The position numbers and the translations under genes were made by a program. 64,000 bases of DNA from Acidobacteriota bacterium (lineage in GTDB: Bacteria > Acidobacteriota > Vicinamibacteria > Vicinamibacterales > UBA2999): NCBI GenBank assembly GCA_020851565.1, contig JADZCN010000020.1, positions 66,187 through 130,186 on the forward strand. The letters are read 5' to 3'. Below, in pieces: positions 45,586 through 55,468 of this stretch. Under the pieces are notes generated by a model. The model saw nothing but the letters and a program-made list of their open reading frames with translations. It was not told the origin of the DNA and did not search any database. How positions within the stretch are numbered: position 1 is the stretch's first letter; each line of letters opens with the position of its first letter.

Positions 45586-47490
45586 ATGGGCACCGCTACC
45601 GAGACCCTTCCTTTCCAGGCCGAAACCCGCCAGCTCCTCGACATCGTCATCCACTCGCTCTACTCGAACAAGGAGATCTTCCTGCGCGAGCTCGTCTCGA
45701 ACGCCTCGGACGCGCTCGACAAGCTGCGCCTCTCGGCACTCGAGCAGCACGCGCTGCTGGACGAGGATCCGCTGCTCGAGATCGAGCTCACGCCGGACAG
45801 CAGGGCGCGAACGCTCACCGTGAGCGACAGCGGCATCGGGATGACGCGCGAGGAGCTCGTCCAGCTGATCGGCACCATCGCGAAGTCGGGCACGCGCGAG
45901 CTCGTCGAGCAGCTGAAGGCCGGCTCCTCGGGCGAGGCGGCCGCCACCCTGATCGGGCAATTCGGCGTCGGCTTCTACTCCGCGTTCATGGTGGCGGAGC
46001 GCGTCGAGGTCGTCACCCGCAAGGCGGGCGCCGACACGGCGACCCGCTGGGAGTCGGCGGGGGACGGCACCTACACGGTGAGCGAGGCCAGCCGGTTCCG
46101 CCGTGGCACGGACGTCATCCTGCACCTCAAGCCGGTGGACCCCGAGAGCGGGCTCGCGGATTACACGAGCACGCAGGTCCTCAAGGCGCTCGTCAAGAAG
46201 CACTCGGACTTCGTCGGGTACCCCATCAAGCTCAAGGAGGTGAAGGACGGCGTCCCTGCGTGGACGACGCTCAACTCGATGAAGCCGATCTGGACGCAGG
46301 CGGCCTCCGAGGTGGGCGACGAGGCCTACGCCGAGTTCTATCGCCACCTGTCGCACGACTGGCAGGACCCGCTGGACCGCCTGTCGCTCCGCGCCGAGGG
46401 GCGGCTCGAGTACCAGGCGCTGCTGTTCCTGCCGTCGAAGGCCCCCTTCGACCTGTTCTACCGCGACCAGGAGTACGGCCTTCAGCTCCACGTGCGGCGC
46501 GTGCTGATCATGGACCGCTGCCGCGCCCTGCTGCCGCCGTTCCTGCGTTTCGTGAAGGGCGTGGTCGATTCCGCGGATCTGCCCCTCAACCTCTCGCGCG
46601 AGATGATCCAGCAGGATCGCCAGATCGGGCAGATGCGCACGTGGCTCACCCGCAAGGTGCTGGACCACCTGGCCGCGATGCTGGCCGACCGGCGCGAGAC
46701 CTACCTGAAGTTCTGGAGTGAGTTCGGACCCGTGCTGAAGGAGGGTCTGGCTCAGGAGAGCGAGCACGCCGACCGGCTCCTGAAGCTGCTGCTCTTCCAT
46801 TCCACCCGCGAGGCACCCGAGCCCACGTCCCTCGCCGAGTACGTGGCACGGATGCCGGAGGGACAGGCCAGCCTCTACTACGTCGCCGGCGAGTCGCGTG
46901 CCGTGGCCGAGCGCTCGCCGCACTTGGAGGCATTCAGGGCCAGGGGCTACGAGGTGCTGTTCTTCGTCGATCCCATCGACGAGTTCGTGGCCCAGTCGGT
47001 GCACGAGTTCGAGGGCAGGCCGCTCGTCTCTGTCGCGCGCGCCGGAGTGGAGCCCGGATCCGAATCCGAGCGGAAGGCAGCCGAGGACGCGCGCAGGGCG
47101 CGCGAGACCGAGCTGCGCCCGTTCCTGGCCTTCCTCGAGCAGACGCTCGGGGACACGATCCGCGAGGCACGCGTCTCGTCGCGGCTCACGACGTCGCCGG
47201 CATGCCTCGTCGCCGGGGAGCACGATCTCAGCCCGGGCCTCGAGCGGTTGCTGCGCCAGGCCTCGGGCAAGGACGACGAGGGGGTGACGAAGCGGATCCT
47301 CGAAGTGAACGACGGCCACGCGCTGGTCGCGAAGCTCCGCGCGCTGCACGCCGCCTCGCCGGAGGATCCGTCGCTGGCCGACGCCGCGCACCTGCTGCTG
47401 GGCACGGCGCTGCTGGCCGAGGGCGCTGCGCCGCCGGATCCGGCGGCCTTCGCGGCGAAGCTCGCCACCCTGCTGACGCGCGCGTTGTAG
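45586..47490 (+). CDS. htpG: Molecular chaperone HtpG (Hsp90)
   Basis: [36 protein letters not shown]...[23 protein letters not shown]. Confidence 0.98.
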
Positions 47491-47619
47491 TGCCGGCCCA
47501 GAGGACGTCCATGGCCACCAGCACCTCCCCGTGGCAGGTCACGGTCCCTGGCGCGGTCAACGCCTCAGAGGCGCCTCGTGCTTGACAGCGCGCCGGGCAT
47601 CAACTATACGGCTCAAGCA

Positions 47620-48063
47620 ATGAATGGCACGTCAGAAGCCGAAGCGGCGCTCCGGGCGCTCGAGGCCAGGCTGGACGCCGCACGTGTGGGAGCCGATGTG
47701 GCCCTCTTCGAGCAGGTGCTGGCCTCCGAGTTCCGGACGACCAACCCCGCCGGAGCCGTGACCGGCCGGCAGCAGGCGCTCGACGATGCCCGCTCGGGCG
47801 CCCTGAGGGTGAAGTCGTCGCAGTCGGTGGACATCAGCGTGGAGCTCACCGACGGGGTCGCCATCGTGCGCGGCAAGGCCATCATGAAGGCCGCCTACAC
47901 GGGACACGACATCAGCGGGACCTATGCCTACACCCACGTTTACGTCCATCGCGACGGGCGCTGGCAGGTCGTCGCGGCGCACACCTCACGGCGCATGCCC
48001 GACTGGGCCTTCCTGGTGCTGACGCGCTTCCTCAACCTCTTCGGCGTGAAGCGAGCGCAATGA
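47620..48063 (+). CDS. SnoaL/NTF2-like family protein
   Basis: 147 aa; LFEQVLASEFRTTNPAGAVTGRQQALDDARSG...YAYTHVYVHRDGRWQVVAAHTSR. Confidence 0.88.
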   Translation: MNGTSEAEAALRALEARLDAARVGADVALFEQVLASEFRTTNPAGAVTGRQQALDDARSGALRVKSSQSVDISVELTDGVAIVRGKAIMKAAYTGHDISGTYAYTHVYVHRDGRWQVVAAHTSRRMPDWAFLVLTRFLNLFGVKRAQ

Positions 48064-49358
48064 ACGGCCTGTACGAGGTCGAGCAGACGATTCCGGAGCG
48101 CCTCCCGCTGCTCGACGCCTTCGTCGAGGAGCGGATCGGCGACCAGCAGCCACTGGCCGGCCTGACGACGGTCCTCATTCAGCATCAGCTCGGGAGCCTC
48201 GTGCCGTTGACCCGCGCGCTGCTGCAGCTTGGCGCCGATCCGGCGCGGCTCTACTGCATCGACATCCCCTACACGGCAAACCAGGCCGTTCAGGCCGAGC
48301 TGCTGCGCCTGGGCATTCCCGAGTCGAACTTCGCGCCGTCCTACTACCACCTCGAAATGCCTTACGCGTCGTATCAGCGCTTTCGCGTGGAGGACATGGC
48401 CGTCCGGCTCGCGAAGTCGCTGGCCCCCTCGGATCGCTTCCTCGTCTTCGACGACGGGAGTTACTGCCTGGAGGCGCTCAGCTGCTTCGCGACGAAGGTT
48501 CCCACGCTCAATGTCGTGGAGCAGACGACGCGAGGCATCATCAAGATCAACGGCGACGCGGCGCTGCGCGAGTACTGCGAGACGGTCCGGGTCATGAACG
48601 TGGCCCAGTCGGGGCCGAAGGGCACGCTCGAGGCGCCGTTCATCGGGCACGCGGTCACCCGCGCGCTCATGGACAGGCTCGCCGGCGAGTTCGAACAGCT
48701 CCGGCAGGCTCGCTGCCTCGTCCTGGGCTTCGGCCAGATCGGGAAGAACGTCGCCGCCGCGCTCGTGGCCCACGGCATCCCGCGCGCCAGCGTCCACGTG
48801 ATGGACCCGAGCCCCGACGCGCAGGCGCTGGCCGCGGCGAAGGGTTTCACGGTGTGGGACCGGCGCTTCCCCGAGAAGCGGCGCTTCCGCCTCGTCGTGG
48901 GCTGCTCCGGCACCACCTCGTTCGGCATCGGGGATCGGGCGTTCCTCGAGGACGGCGCCATTCTGGCGAGCGCATCCTCGGGCTCCGCCGAGCTGTCCAG
49001 GGAGGCCTTCATCGAGCTGGCCGACACGCATCCGAGCCATGACATCTACGTCGTGGACCGCGACACGCTCAGCTCGCGCTCCATTCACAGCGACATCACC
49101 ATCCGGCTCGTGGACCGCGAGGCCCGGTTCCTCAACGGCGGGTTCCCGGTGAACTTCGATGGGCAGGTCAACAGCGTGCCGCCGCGGTTCATCCAGGCCA
49201 CGCACGCGCTGCAGCTGGGTGCGGCCATCGAGGCGGTGGCCGACGACACGCGCGGCCTGATCGACTTGAGCGAGGGCCTCTGCGCCTGGGTGGAACGCCG
49301 CTACCGCGAACTGCTCGGCGCGGAGGTGCGCTTCATCGACGGAGACGGCGGCGCCTGA
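48060..49358 (+). CDS. S-adenosylhomocysteine hydrolase-like NAD-binding protein
   Basis: LNVVEQTTRGIIKINGD; CLVLGFGQIGKNVAAALVAHGIPRASVHVMDPSPDAQALAAAKGF; divergent from canonical AhcY. Confidence 0.7.
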   Translation: MNGLYEVEQTIPERLPLLDAFVEERIGDQQPLAGLTTVLIQHQLGSLVPLTRALLQLGADPARLYCIDIPYTANQAVQAELLRLGIPESNFAPSYYHLEMPYASYQRFRVEDMAVRLAKSLAPSDRFLVFDDGSYCLEALSCFATKVPTLNVVEQTTRGIIKINGDAALREYCETVRVMNVAQSGPKGTLEAPFIGHAVTRALMDRLAGEFEQLRQARCLVLGFGQIGKNVAAALVAHGIPRASVHVMDPSPDAQALAAAKGFTVWDRRFPEKRRFRLVVGCSGTTSFGIGDRAFLEDGAILASASSGSAELSREAFIELADTHPSHDIYVVDRDTLSSRSIHSDITIRLVDREARFLNGGFPVNFDGQVNSVPPRFIQATHALQLGAAIEAVADDTRGLIDLSEGLCAWVERRYRELLGAEVRFIDGDGGA

Positions 49359-49372
49359 CCCCGGACCCCGCC

Positions 49373-49849
49373 ATGGAGATTCGCCGCGCCACGCCGAACG
49401 ACCGGGTGGCCCTGGGCCGCCTGGGCGCGCTGCTGATGACGATGCATTACGAGTTCGATCGGCAGCGCTTTCTCGCTCCGGGAGGCCGCGCGGAGGAGGG
49501 CTACGCCGAGTTCCTCGTGTCTCAGCTCGACGACCCCGACGCACTCGTCCTCGTCGCCGAGCGGGACGGTGCTGTGGTGGGCTACTGCTACGCCGGCATC
49601 GAGCCGCTGTCGTGGAAGGAGCTGCGCGACGAAGCCGGGTTCATCCACGACCTGATCATCGATCCCGGCGCGCGCGGCGCGGGCGCCGGCACGGCGTTGG
49701 CAGGCGCCGCCATCGCGTGGTTGCGCGGGCGCGGGCTGCCGCGCGTCATGCTGTGGGCCGCCACCGGCAATGCGCCCGCCCTGGCGCTCTTCAGGAAGGC
49801 GGGGTTCCGCCAGACGATGGCGGAGATGACGCTGGAGCTGACGCCGTAA
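49373..49849 (+). CDS. GNAT family N-acetyltransferase
   Basis: FIHDLIIDPGARGAGAGTALAGAAIAWLRGRGLPRVMLWAATGNAPALALFRKAGFRQT. Confidence 0.95.
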   Translation: MEIRRATPNDRVALGRLGALLMTMHYEFDRQRFLAPGGRAEEGYAEFLVSQLDDPDALVLVAERDGAVVGYCYAGIEPLSWKELRDEAGFIHDLIIDPGARGAGAGTALAGAAIAWLRGRGLPRVMLWAATGNAPALALFRKAGFRQTMAEMTLELTP

Positions 49850-51944
49850 TCTCGCGGGGCCCCTGCACGGCCCCGCCGGCGGCGACCGCCTCCTCGACCG
49901 TCGTCACCTCCACGAACGCGTCGTAGAGGCCGCTGCCGCCGCCCCAGTCCGTGGGTGCCTCGGCCGTCAGCACGTTGACCGACTGACGCGTCCCCGCGGC
50001 GTCGGTCAGGCCGCCGAAGGGCATCCACGCCACGCCGGGGCGCACGCGATCGGAGACGGCGCACACGGCATGGAGGGCGCCCCGAGCGTTCCACACGCGC
50101 ACAAGGTCGCCCGCCACGAGCCCTCGCTGGCGCGCATCGTCCGGATGGAGCTCGATGAAGAGATCCCCGGTGCGCCGCCGGTGCCGCTCGATATGGCTGT
50201 AGCCCGAGTTGTGGAAGTGCAGCGTCTTGCCCGTGATGAGCTGCAGTCCGCCCTCGCGGGGGATTTCACCCGGCGCGGGCAGCGGATCGTGGCCGAGCGC
50301 GCGGAGCGGCTCGGAGTAGAGCTCCGCCTTTCCGGAGGCGGTCGAGAAGCCGCCGCTCGCGAAGGGCCGCCAGTCCTCGGGCACGCTCAACCGCACGTGG
50401 CCCTCGGCCCACAGCCGCTCGTACGTGATGCCCTCGAGCCACGGATGCCCGCTCGACAGGGCTGCCCGCAGCATCGACTCGTCGCTCTCGAGGAGCCACG
50501 GCTCGGAGCGCCCGAGGGCGTGCGCCAGGCGGCGGAAGAGCTCCGTGTTGCACACCGACTCGCCGCGCGGCGCGATGGCGGGCCGATTGAGCGCGAGGTA
50601 CAGGTGGCCCCACGCGGGTGACAGATCCAGGTGCTCGATCTGGCTCGTCGCCGGCAGCACGTAGTCGGCGAAGCGCGCCGTCTCGGTGACGAACAGGTCG
50701 TGCACGACGGTGAAGAGATCCTCGCGCAGCAGGCCCTCGCGGATGCGCGCCTGGTTGGGGATGGACACCATCGGGTTCGCGCCGGACACCATTAACGCGC
50801 GAACTGGCGGGTCGAGGCTCGGGTCGCAGAGGTCCCGGCCGAGGTCCCGCATGTTCAGCGTGCGCACGCCCGGACGCTGCACCTCGGGCATCAGCACGCG
50901 GTCCAGGGCGAGCGCGGCGTAGTGCAGGGCGTGGGTCGAGCGCGCAAGCCCGCCGCCCCGGTGGCGCCAGGCGCCGGTCAGGACGGGCAGGCAGGCCAGC
51001 GCGCGGAACTGCATGGCGCCGTTGCGGTGATGCTCGATGCCGATGAGCGGGCGCAGCAGCGATGGCTGGGTGGTGGCGTACTCGCGCGCGAAGCGCTCGA
51101 TGGCCTCCGCGGGCAGCCCGATGGCGTCGGCCACCCCTGCAGGCGGGTAGGCGCGCACCCGTTCGACGAGCGCCTCGTAGCCAACGGCGTGCCCCGCGAC
51201 GTAGTCGCGATCCACCAGCCCGTCGCGCACGATCACGTGCATCATCGCGAGCACGAGCAGCGTGTCGGTGCCCGGGCGAATCTGCAGGTGCCAGTCCGCC
51301 GACTCCGCGGTGCGCGTGCGGATGGGATCCACGACGACCAGTCGAGCGCCGCGGCGCTGGGCCTCGCGCACGAGCGGCCAGTAGTGCAGGTTGGTGACGA
51401 TGGTGTTGGTGCCCCAGAGCACGACGTACCGGCTGTGGACGATCTGCTCGGGGTCGATGCCCGTCCCGGTGCCAATCGTGGCGGTGAGGCCCGCCGCCGC
51501 CACCGTGCAGCAGATGGCGCGCTCGAGGGCACTGCACCCCATCGAGCCGAAGAGGCGCCGGTCGAGCGAGAACTCCTGGATGAGGCCCTGCACCCCGGCC
51601 GAGCTGTACGGCAGGATGGCCTCGGCCCCGGACTCGGCCGCAATGCCCTGCAACCGCGCCGCGATGTCGGCCAGCGCTTCGTCCCAGCTGACACGCTCGA
51701 AGCGGGCCTCCCCCTTCGGGCCGACCCGCTTCAGCGGGTGCAGCACGCGGTCGGGGTGATACACGCGATCCAGGTAGTGATTCACCTTGGCGCACAGCGT
51801 GCCGCGGGTGAACGGGTGCGTGGGATCGCCGGACATCCGCGTGGCGATGCCGTCCCGGACCTCGACCACCCACCCGCAGGTGTCGGGGCAGTCGTGGCCG
51901 CACGCCCCGCGAATGGTCCGGACGCTGCCCGGTTCGATGCTCAT
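49791..51944 (-). CDS. Molybdopterin-dependent oxidoreductase
   Basis: GACGHDCPDTCGWVVEVRDGIATRMSGDPTHPFTRGTLCAKV ([4Fe-4S] Cys set); molybdopterin-binding regions throughout. Confidence 0.96.
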   Translation of the reverse strand: MSIEPGSVRTIRGACGHDCPDTCGWVVEVRDGIATRMSGDPTHPFTRGTLCAKVNHYLDRVYHPDRVLHPLKRVGPKGEARFERVSWDEALADIAARLQGIAAESGAEAILPYSSAGVQGLIQEFSLDRRLFGSMGCSALERAICCTVAAAGLTATIGTGTGIDPEQIVHSRYVVLWGTNTIVTNLHYWPLVREAQRRGARLVVVDPIRTRTAESADWHLQIRPGTDTLLVLAMMHVIVRDGLVDRDYVAGHAVGYEALVERVRAYPPAGVADAIGLPAEAIERFAREYATTQPSLLRPLIGIEHHRNGAMQFRALACLPVLTGAWRHRGGGLARSTHALHYAALALDRVLMPEVQRPGVRTLNMRDLGRDLCDPSLDPPVRALMVSGANPMVSIPNQARIREGLLREDLFTVVHDLFVTETARFADYVLPATSQIEHLDLSPAWGHLYLALNRPAIAPRGESVCNTELFRRLAHALGRSEPWLLESDESMLRAALSSGHPWLEGITYERLWAEGHVRLSVPEDWRPFASGGFSTASGKAELYSEPLRALGHDPLPAPGEIPREGGLQLITGKTLHFHNSGYSHIERHRRRTGDLFIELHPDDARQRGLVAGDLVRVWNARGALHAVCAVSDRVRPGVAWMPFGGLTDAAGTRQSVNVLTAEAPTDWGGGSGLYDAFVEVTTVEEAVAAGGAVQGPREITASAPASSPPSSGGTPPS

Positions 51945-51986
51945 CGGTCGGCCGCCTCGGCGCCTGGATTGTACGACGGGGTCAAG

Positions 51987-53684
51987 CTACGGCACCGCGA
52001 CCGTGCGCGCCGCCGACACGGCACTGGCGCCACACGGGTTCACTGCCGCCACGCTCAGGGTGTATGAGCCCGGCGGCACGGCGACGTCGATTCCGCGGGA
52101 ATCCAGCGGCACGCTGCCGACGTACGCTCCCGTGGAATTCACGACGAACCCGGTTGGCGCCGCGCCCGCGCCCGCAGGATCCCACGACAGCACGAGCCGC
52201 CCGGGGGTGGCGAAGGCGATGAAGTTCTGCACAGGCAGGGGCGCGCCGCTGCAGCCCCCGGGAAACGTCACCGTGACCGGATTGGATGGGGCGCTGGTGC
52301 CGAAGGCATTCACCGCCCGCACGCGAAGCGAGTACGTGCCGGGCGGTACACCGGCGTAGCTGAACGTGTCGCCGGGCAGCAGCGGCGCCGACATCACGAG
52401 CGCGCCGCTGACGTCGAGCACCAGGCTCGTGGGTGCGCCGCCCTCGAACGTGTTGCGCCATGCCAGCGCGAGCGAGGTCCCGTTGACGAGGCCGAGCAGG
52501 CTTGCCGGTGCCGAGGGCGGCAGCGGCTGGTTCACGTGGACGAGCACTTCGTTCGAGGGCCCGCTCACGAGACCGCCGGATATCGTCCGCACGCGCACGT
52601 AGATCGAGCCCGCCGGGAGCGCGATCGTGAACATCGGTGCCGTACCCAGTGTGAGCGCCGCGTGCACCTCGCCGGGCGACGTGCCGCCCTCGATCTGGTA
52701 GCCCTCGGGCGGCGCGCCCAGTTCCGGCGGATTCCAGGCAAACGTCACCGTGTTGCCGCTCATCGCGACCACGCGCAGGCTGGTCGCCGGCGTCGGCGGT
52801 AACGGGGGGGCGTCGTCGTTCAGGATCGTCCCGATGCCCTGCGCGTCGACGATGACCGCCCCGCTGGGGCTGCTGAGATTGACGAAGAACGTCTCGTCCG
52901 GCTCGGCGAGGATGTCGCTCCCGACCAGCACCTGGAACGGCTTCGACGTCTCGCCGGCATTGAACGTGATCGTCGCCGGCCCCGCGGCGGTGTAATCCGC
53001 CGGGGCGGTGGCCGTGCCGTCCGCCGTCGCCGCGACCACGGTGACGGGGCCTGGAGCGGCCGGGGTCAGCAACACGGTGAACGTGAAGGACGTGGTCCCG
53101 CTGCTGCCCTCGGCCTGGGTGACGTCCGACACGCGCAACTCTGGCACGACCGCCAGGAAGCCGCGGATCTCGCCAGCGGCAAACACGGCGCTGTGGATGT
53201 CGACGTACGCGCGGCCGGCCAGCAATCCGGCGGCGAGTGCAGCCTCGGCGCCCGCGGCCGTGCCACCGTTCGCGGTGACGAACGACGAGTTGAACGCAGA
53301 CGCCTGGCTCGTGTCGTACTGCTGCGACATCGTCCCGGCGGTGACGCCGGTCGGGAACCCGGCAAAGCTGGGCGTCATCGTGGCGACGCCGACGGAGCCC
53401 GCGCCGGGATCCGCCGTGCAGCAGTGAATGTGCGCGGTGGTCGAAGGGCCCTGCAGACCGGCGAAGGTCATGCTGACCCCCAGAACGTGCGCGGCGGTGT
53501 CCATCGTGACCACTACCGTCCCGGTGCCGGGGGACCCATTGGGCGGATTCATCGCCGCCCCGGTCATGGTTGCCTCGAACCTGCCCCCCTGGGCGGCCGA
53601 AGGAGCGGCTGCGAGGAGCATGGCCGGCGCGGCGGCAACGAGAGCGCGCAGGAAATTCACCAGGGCGCTGGGCGGGTTCCACAT
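51987..53684 (-). CDS. Secreted CHRD / Calx-beta / fibronectin III protein
   Basis: RFEATMTGAAMNPPNGSPGTGTVVVTMD...GEIRGFLA (CHRD); VTVVAATADGTATAPADYTAAGPATITFNAGETSKPFQVLVGSDILAEPDETFFVNLSSPSGA (Calx-beta); FN3 C-terminus ending VAVP. Confidence 0.93.
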   Translation of the reverse strand: MWNPPSALVNFLRALVAAAPAMLLAAAPSAAQGGRFEATMTGAAMNPPNGSPGTGTVVVTMDTAAHVLGVSMTFAGLQGPSTTAHIHCCTADPGAGSVGVATMTPSFAGFPTGVTAGTMSQQYDTSQASAFNSSFVTANGGTAAGAEAALAAGLLAGRAYVDIHSAVFAAGEIRGFLAVVPELRVSDVTQAEGSSGTTSFTFTVLLTPAAPGPVTVVAATADGTATAPADYTAAGPATITFNAGETSKPFQVLVGSDILAEPDETFFVNLSSPSGAVIVDAQGIGTILNDDAPPLPPTPATSLRVVAMSGNTVTFAWNPPELGAPPEGYQIEGGTSPGEVHAALTLGTAPMFTIALPAGSIYVRVRTISGGLVSGPSNEVLVHVNQPLPPSAPASLLGLVNGTSLALAWRNTFEGGAPTSLVLDVSGALVMSAPLLPGDTFSYAGVPPGTYSLRVRAVNAFGTSAPSNPVTVTFPGGCSGAPLPVQNFIAFATPGRLVLSWDPAGAGAAPTGFVVNSTGAYVGSVPLDSRGIDVAVPPGSYTLSVAAVNPCGASAVSAARTVAVP

Positions 53685-53696
53685 GCGCCGACTACG

Positions 53697-55301
53697 TTAC
53701 CTCAGCGGCGGCGTGCTCGCCGGCGGGCGCCGATGCCGCGTGGCCTGCTCGTACGAATACGCGAGCTTGATGAGGGTCGCCTCCGACCAGGCGCGACCGA
53801 AGAACGTGAGGCCGGCCGGCAGCGTGCCGCCACGCGTGTAGCCCATCGGCACCTGGATCGCCGGAAACCCCGTCGTCGGGGAGAAGAACTGGCTGTTGTC
53901 GCCGTGGGGCGTGTTGAGGTCGCCGATCAGCCTGGGCGGATTGCTCCAGGTCGGGTAGACGAGCGCGTCCAGCTTCAGCGCGTCGATTGTCTTCAGCACC
54001 GCGTCGCGCACCTGCTGCCGGTAAGCCGTCTCGGCCTGGCACGCGGGCGTGTCGGGCCCGTTCTCCGGCCCCTGCTCCGCCTGCTCGAGGCGACGCTGCA
54101 CGGTCGGGTGAAAGCGGCCCGACTTGATGATCTCGGCGAGGCTCTTCACCGGCACGCGATCGCCGTGCGAAGCGAGATAGCGGTTGATGTCGTACTTGAA
54201 GCCCATGCATGGGCCCACGCCCGTCTGGCGGCGAATCGCTTCGAGCCCGTCGACCGTTGCCGGATCCACGATGGTGGCGCCCGCGCGCCGGAGATCTTCG
54301 ACGGCGCGCATGAACACCGCGGCCACCTCCGGGTCCGTCGTGTCCTTCGGCGCGGTCACGCCCGGCGCCGGTGGCCTCGCGGTGCTTCGCTCGTACGCCT
54401 GCCGCAGCACACCGATGCGCGCGCCCTTCAGGCCGTCTCGCTGGAGCGCCTGGCGGTAGTCCTCGCGCGGGTGCCCGCGAGCCGCAGCAGTTGCCGGATC
54501 GTCCGGGTCCTCGCCCACGATCACCTGGAACACCGCGGCGACGTCCTCAACCGTGCGCCCCATCGGGCCGGCAATGTCAGCAAGCAGGTTGAGCGGCATC
54601 ACGCCCGCTCGGCTCGTGAGCCCCATCGTCGAGCGGATGCCGACCAACGCCTGGTGGGACGAGGGGCCACGGATGGAGTTGCCCGTATCGCTGCCCAGGC
54701 CGATGAGCCCGAAGTTGGCGGCGACGGCCGCGGCCGTGCCGCCGCTCGACCCGGCGGTCACCCGATCCAATGCGTAAGGATTCTTCGTGTAGCCCGGCAG
54801 GATCGAGCTCACTGTCTCGTAGGGCGTGAACGCCCACTCCGCCATGTTCGACTTGGCCAGTACCAGCGCGCCGGCCTCCTTCACTCGCTTCACCTGGAAG
54901 GCGTCCTTCGTTGACACGAACCCTTCCAGCGCCAGCGAGCCGTTGGCGCTCTGCAGGCCGAACGTCTCGAAGTTGTCCTTCACGATCATCGGCACGCAGT
55001 GCAGCGGGCTGAGCGAGCCGGTCCGCTTGAAATCCGCATCCATCGCGTCGGCCTGCGCCAGCACGCGCGGGTTCGTGAGGATGATGGCATTCAGAGCCGG
55101 GCCGTTCTTGTCGTAGGCCTCGATGCGACGCAGGTACTGCTCCACCAGCGCGCGGCACGTGAGCCGTCCCTCGCGCATGGCGGCGTGGACGGCCGCGATG
55201 GTGGTCTCTTCGAGCGGGAACGGCTGCTGCACCTGGCGAGCGGCGGGATCGGCGGCAAACGCGGCAGCCAGCACCGCGGTCAGGACAAGGGCACGACGCA
55301 T
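53697..55301 (-). CDS. Exported amidase (amidase signature family)
   Basis: DRVTAGSSGGTAAAVAANFGLIGLGSDTGNSIRGPSSHQALVGIRSTMGL. Confidence 0.96.
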   Translation of the reverse strand: MRRALVLTAVLAAAFAADPAARQVQQPFPLEETTIAAVHAAMREGRLTCRALVEQYLRRIEAYDKNGPALNAIILTNPRVLAQADAMDADFKRTGSLSPLHCVPMIVKDNFETFGLQSANGSLALEGFVSTKDAFQVKRVKEAGALVLAKSNMAEWAFTPYETVSSILPGYTKNPYALDRVTAGSSGGTAAAVAANFGLIGLGSDTGNSIRGPSSHQALVGIRSTMGLTSRAGVMPLNLLADIAGPMGRTVEDVAAVFQVIVGEDPDDPATAAARGHPREDYRQALQRDGLKGARIGVLRQAYERSTARPPAPGVTAPKDTTDPEVAAVFMRAVEDLRRAGATIVDPATVDGLEAIRRQTGVGPCMGFKYDINRYLASHGDRVPVKSLAEIIKSGRFHPTVQRRLEQAEQGPENGPDTPACQAETAYRQQVRDAVLKTIDALKLDALVYPTWSNPPRLIGDLNTPHGDNSQFFSPTTGFPAIQVPMGYTRGGTLPAGLTFFGRAWSEATLIKLAYSYEQATRHRRPPASTPPLR

Positions 55302-55468
55302 GGCGTCACTGTGCGGGAAAAGGTCCACGGCCGCAAGCCCTCTCACGGCAACCCGTCACCTCCCGGGGCCCGGTGCCGACGCGGCGACGGTGGCGCGGCA
55401 ACCTGCCCGCGAACTCGCGCGTTCGTGGCGTGCCGTCGTGGCACCGGATGTGCAGTCTTCCTGCCGTC

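Noticed and set aside
51982-53682. 566-aa alternative minus-strand frame overlapping the CHRD/FN3 gene
   Set aside because: Arg/Gly-rich shadow frame; the 51987-53684 frame has clear domains and a signal peptide.
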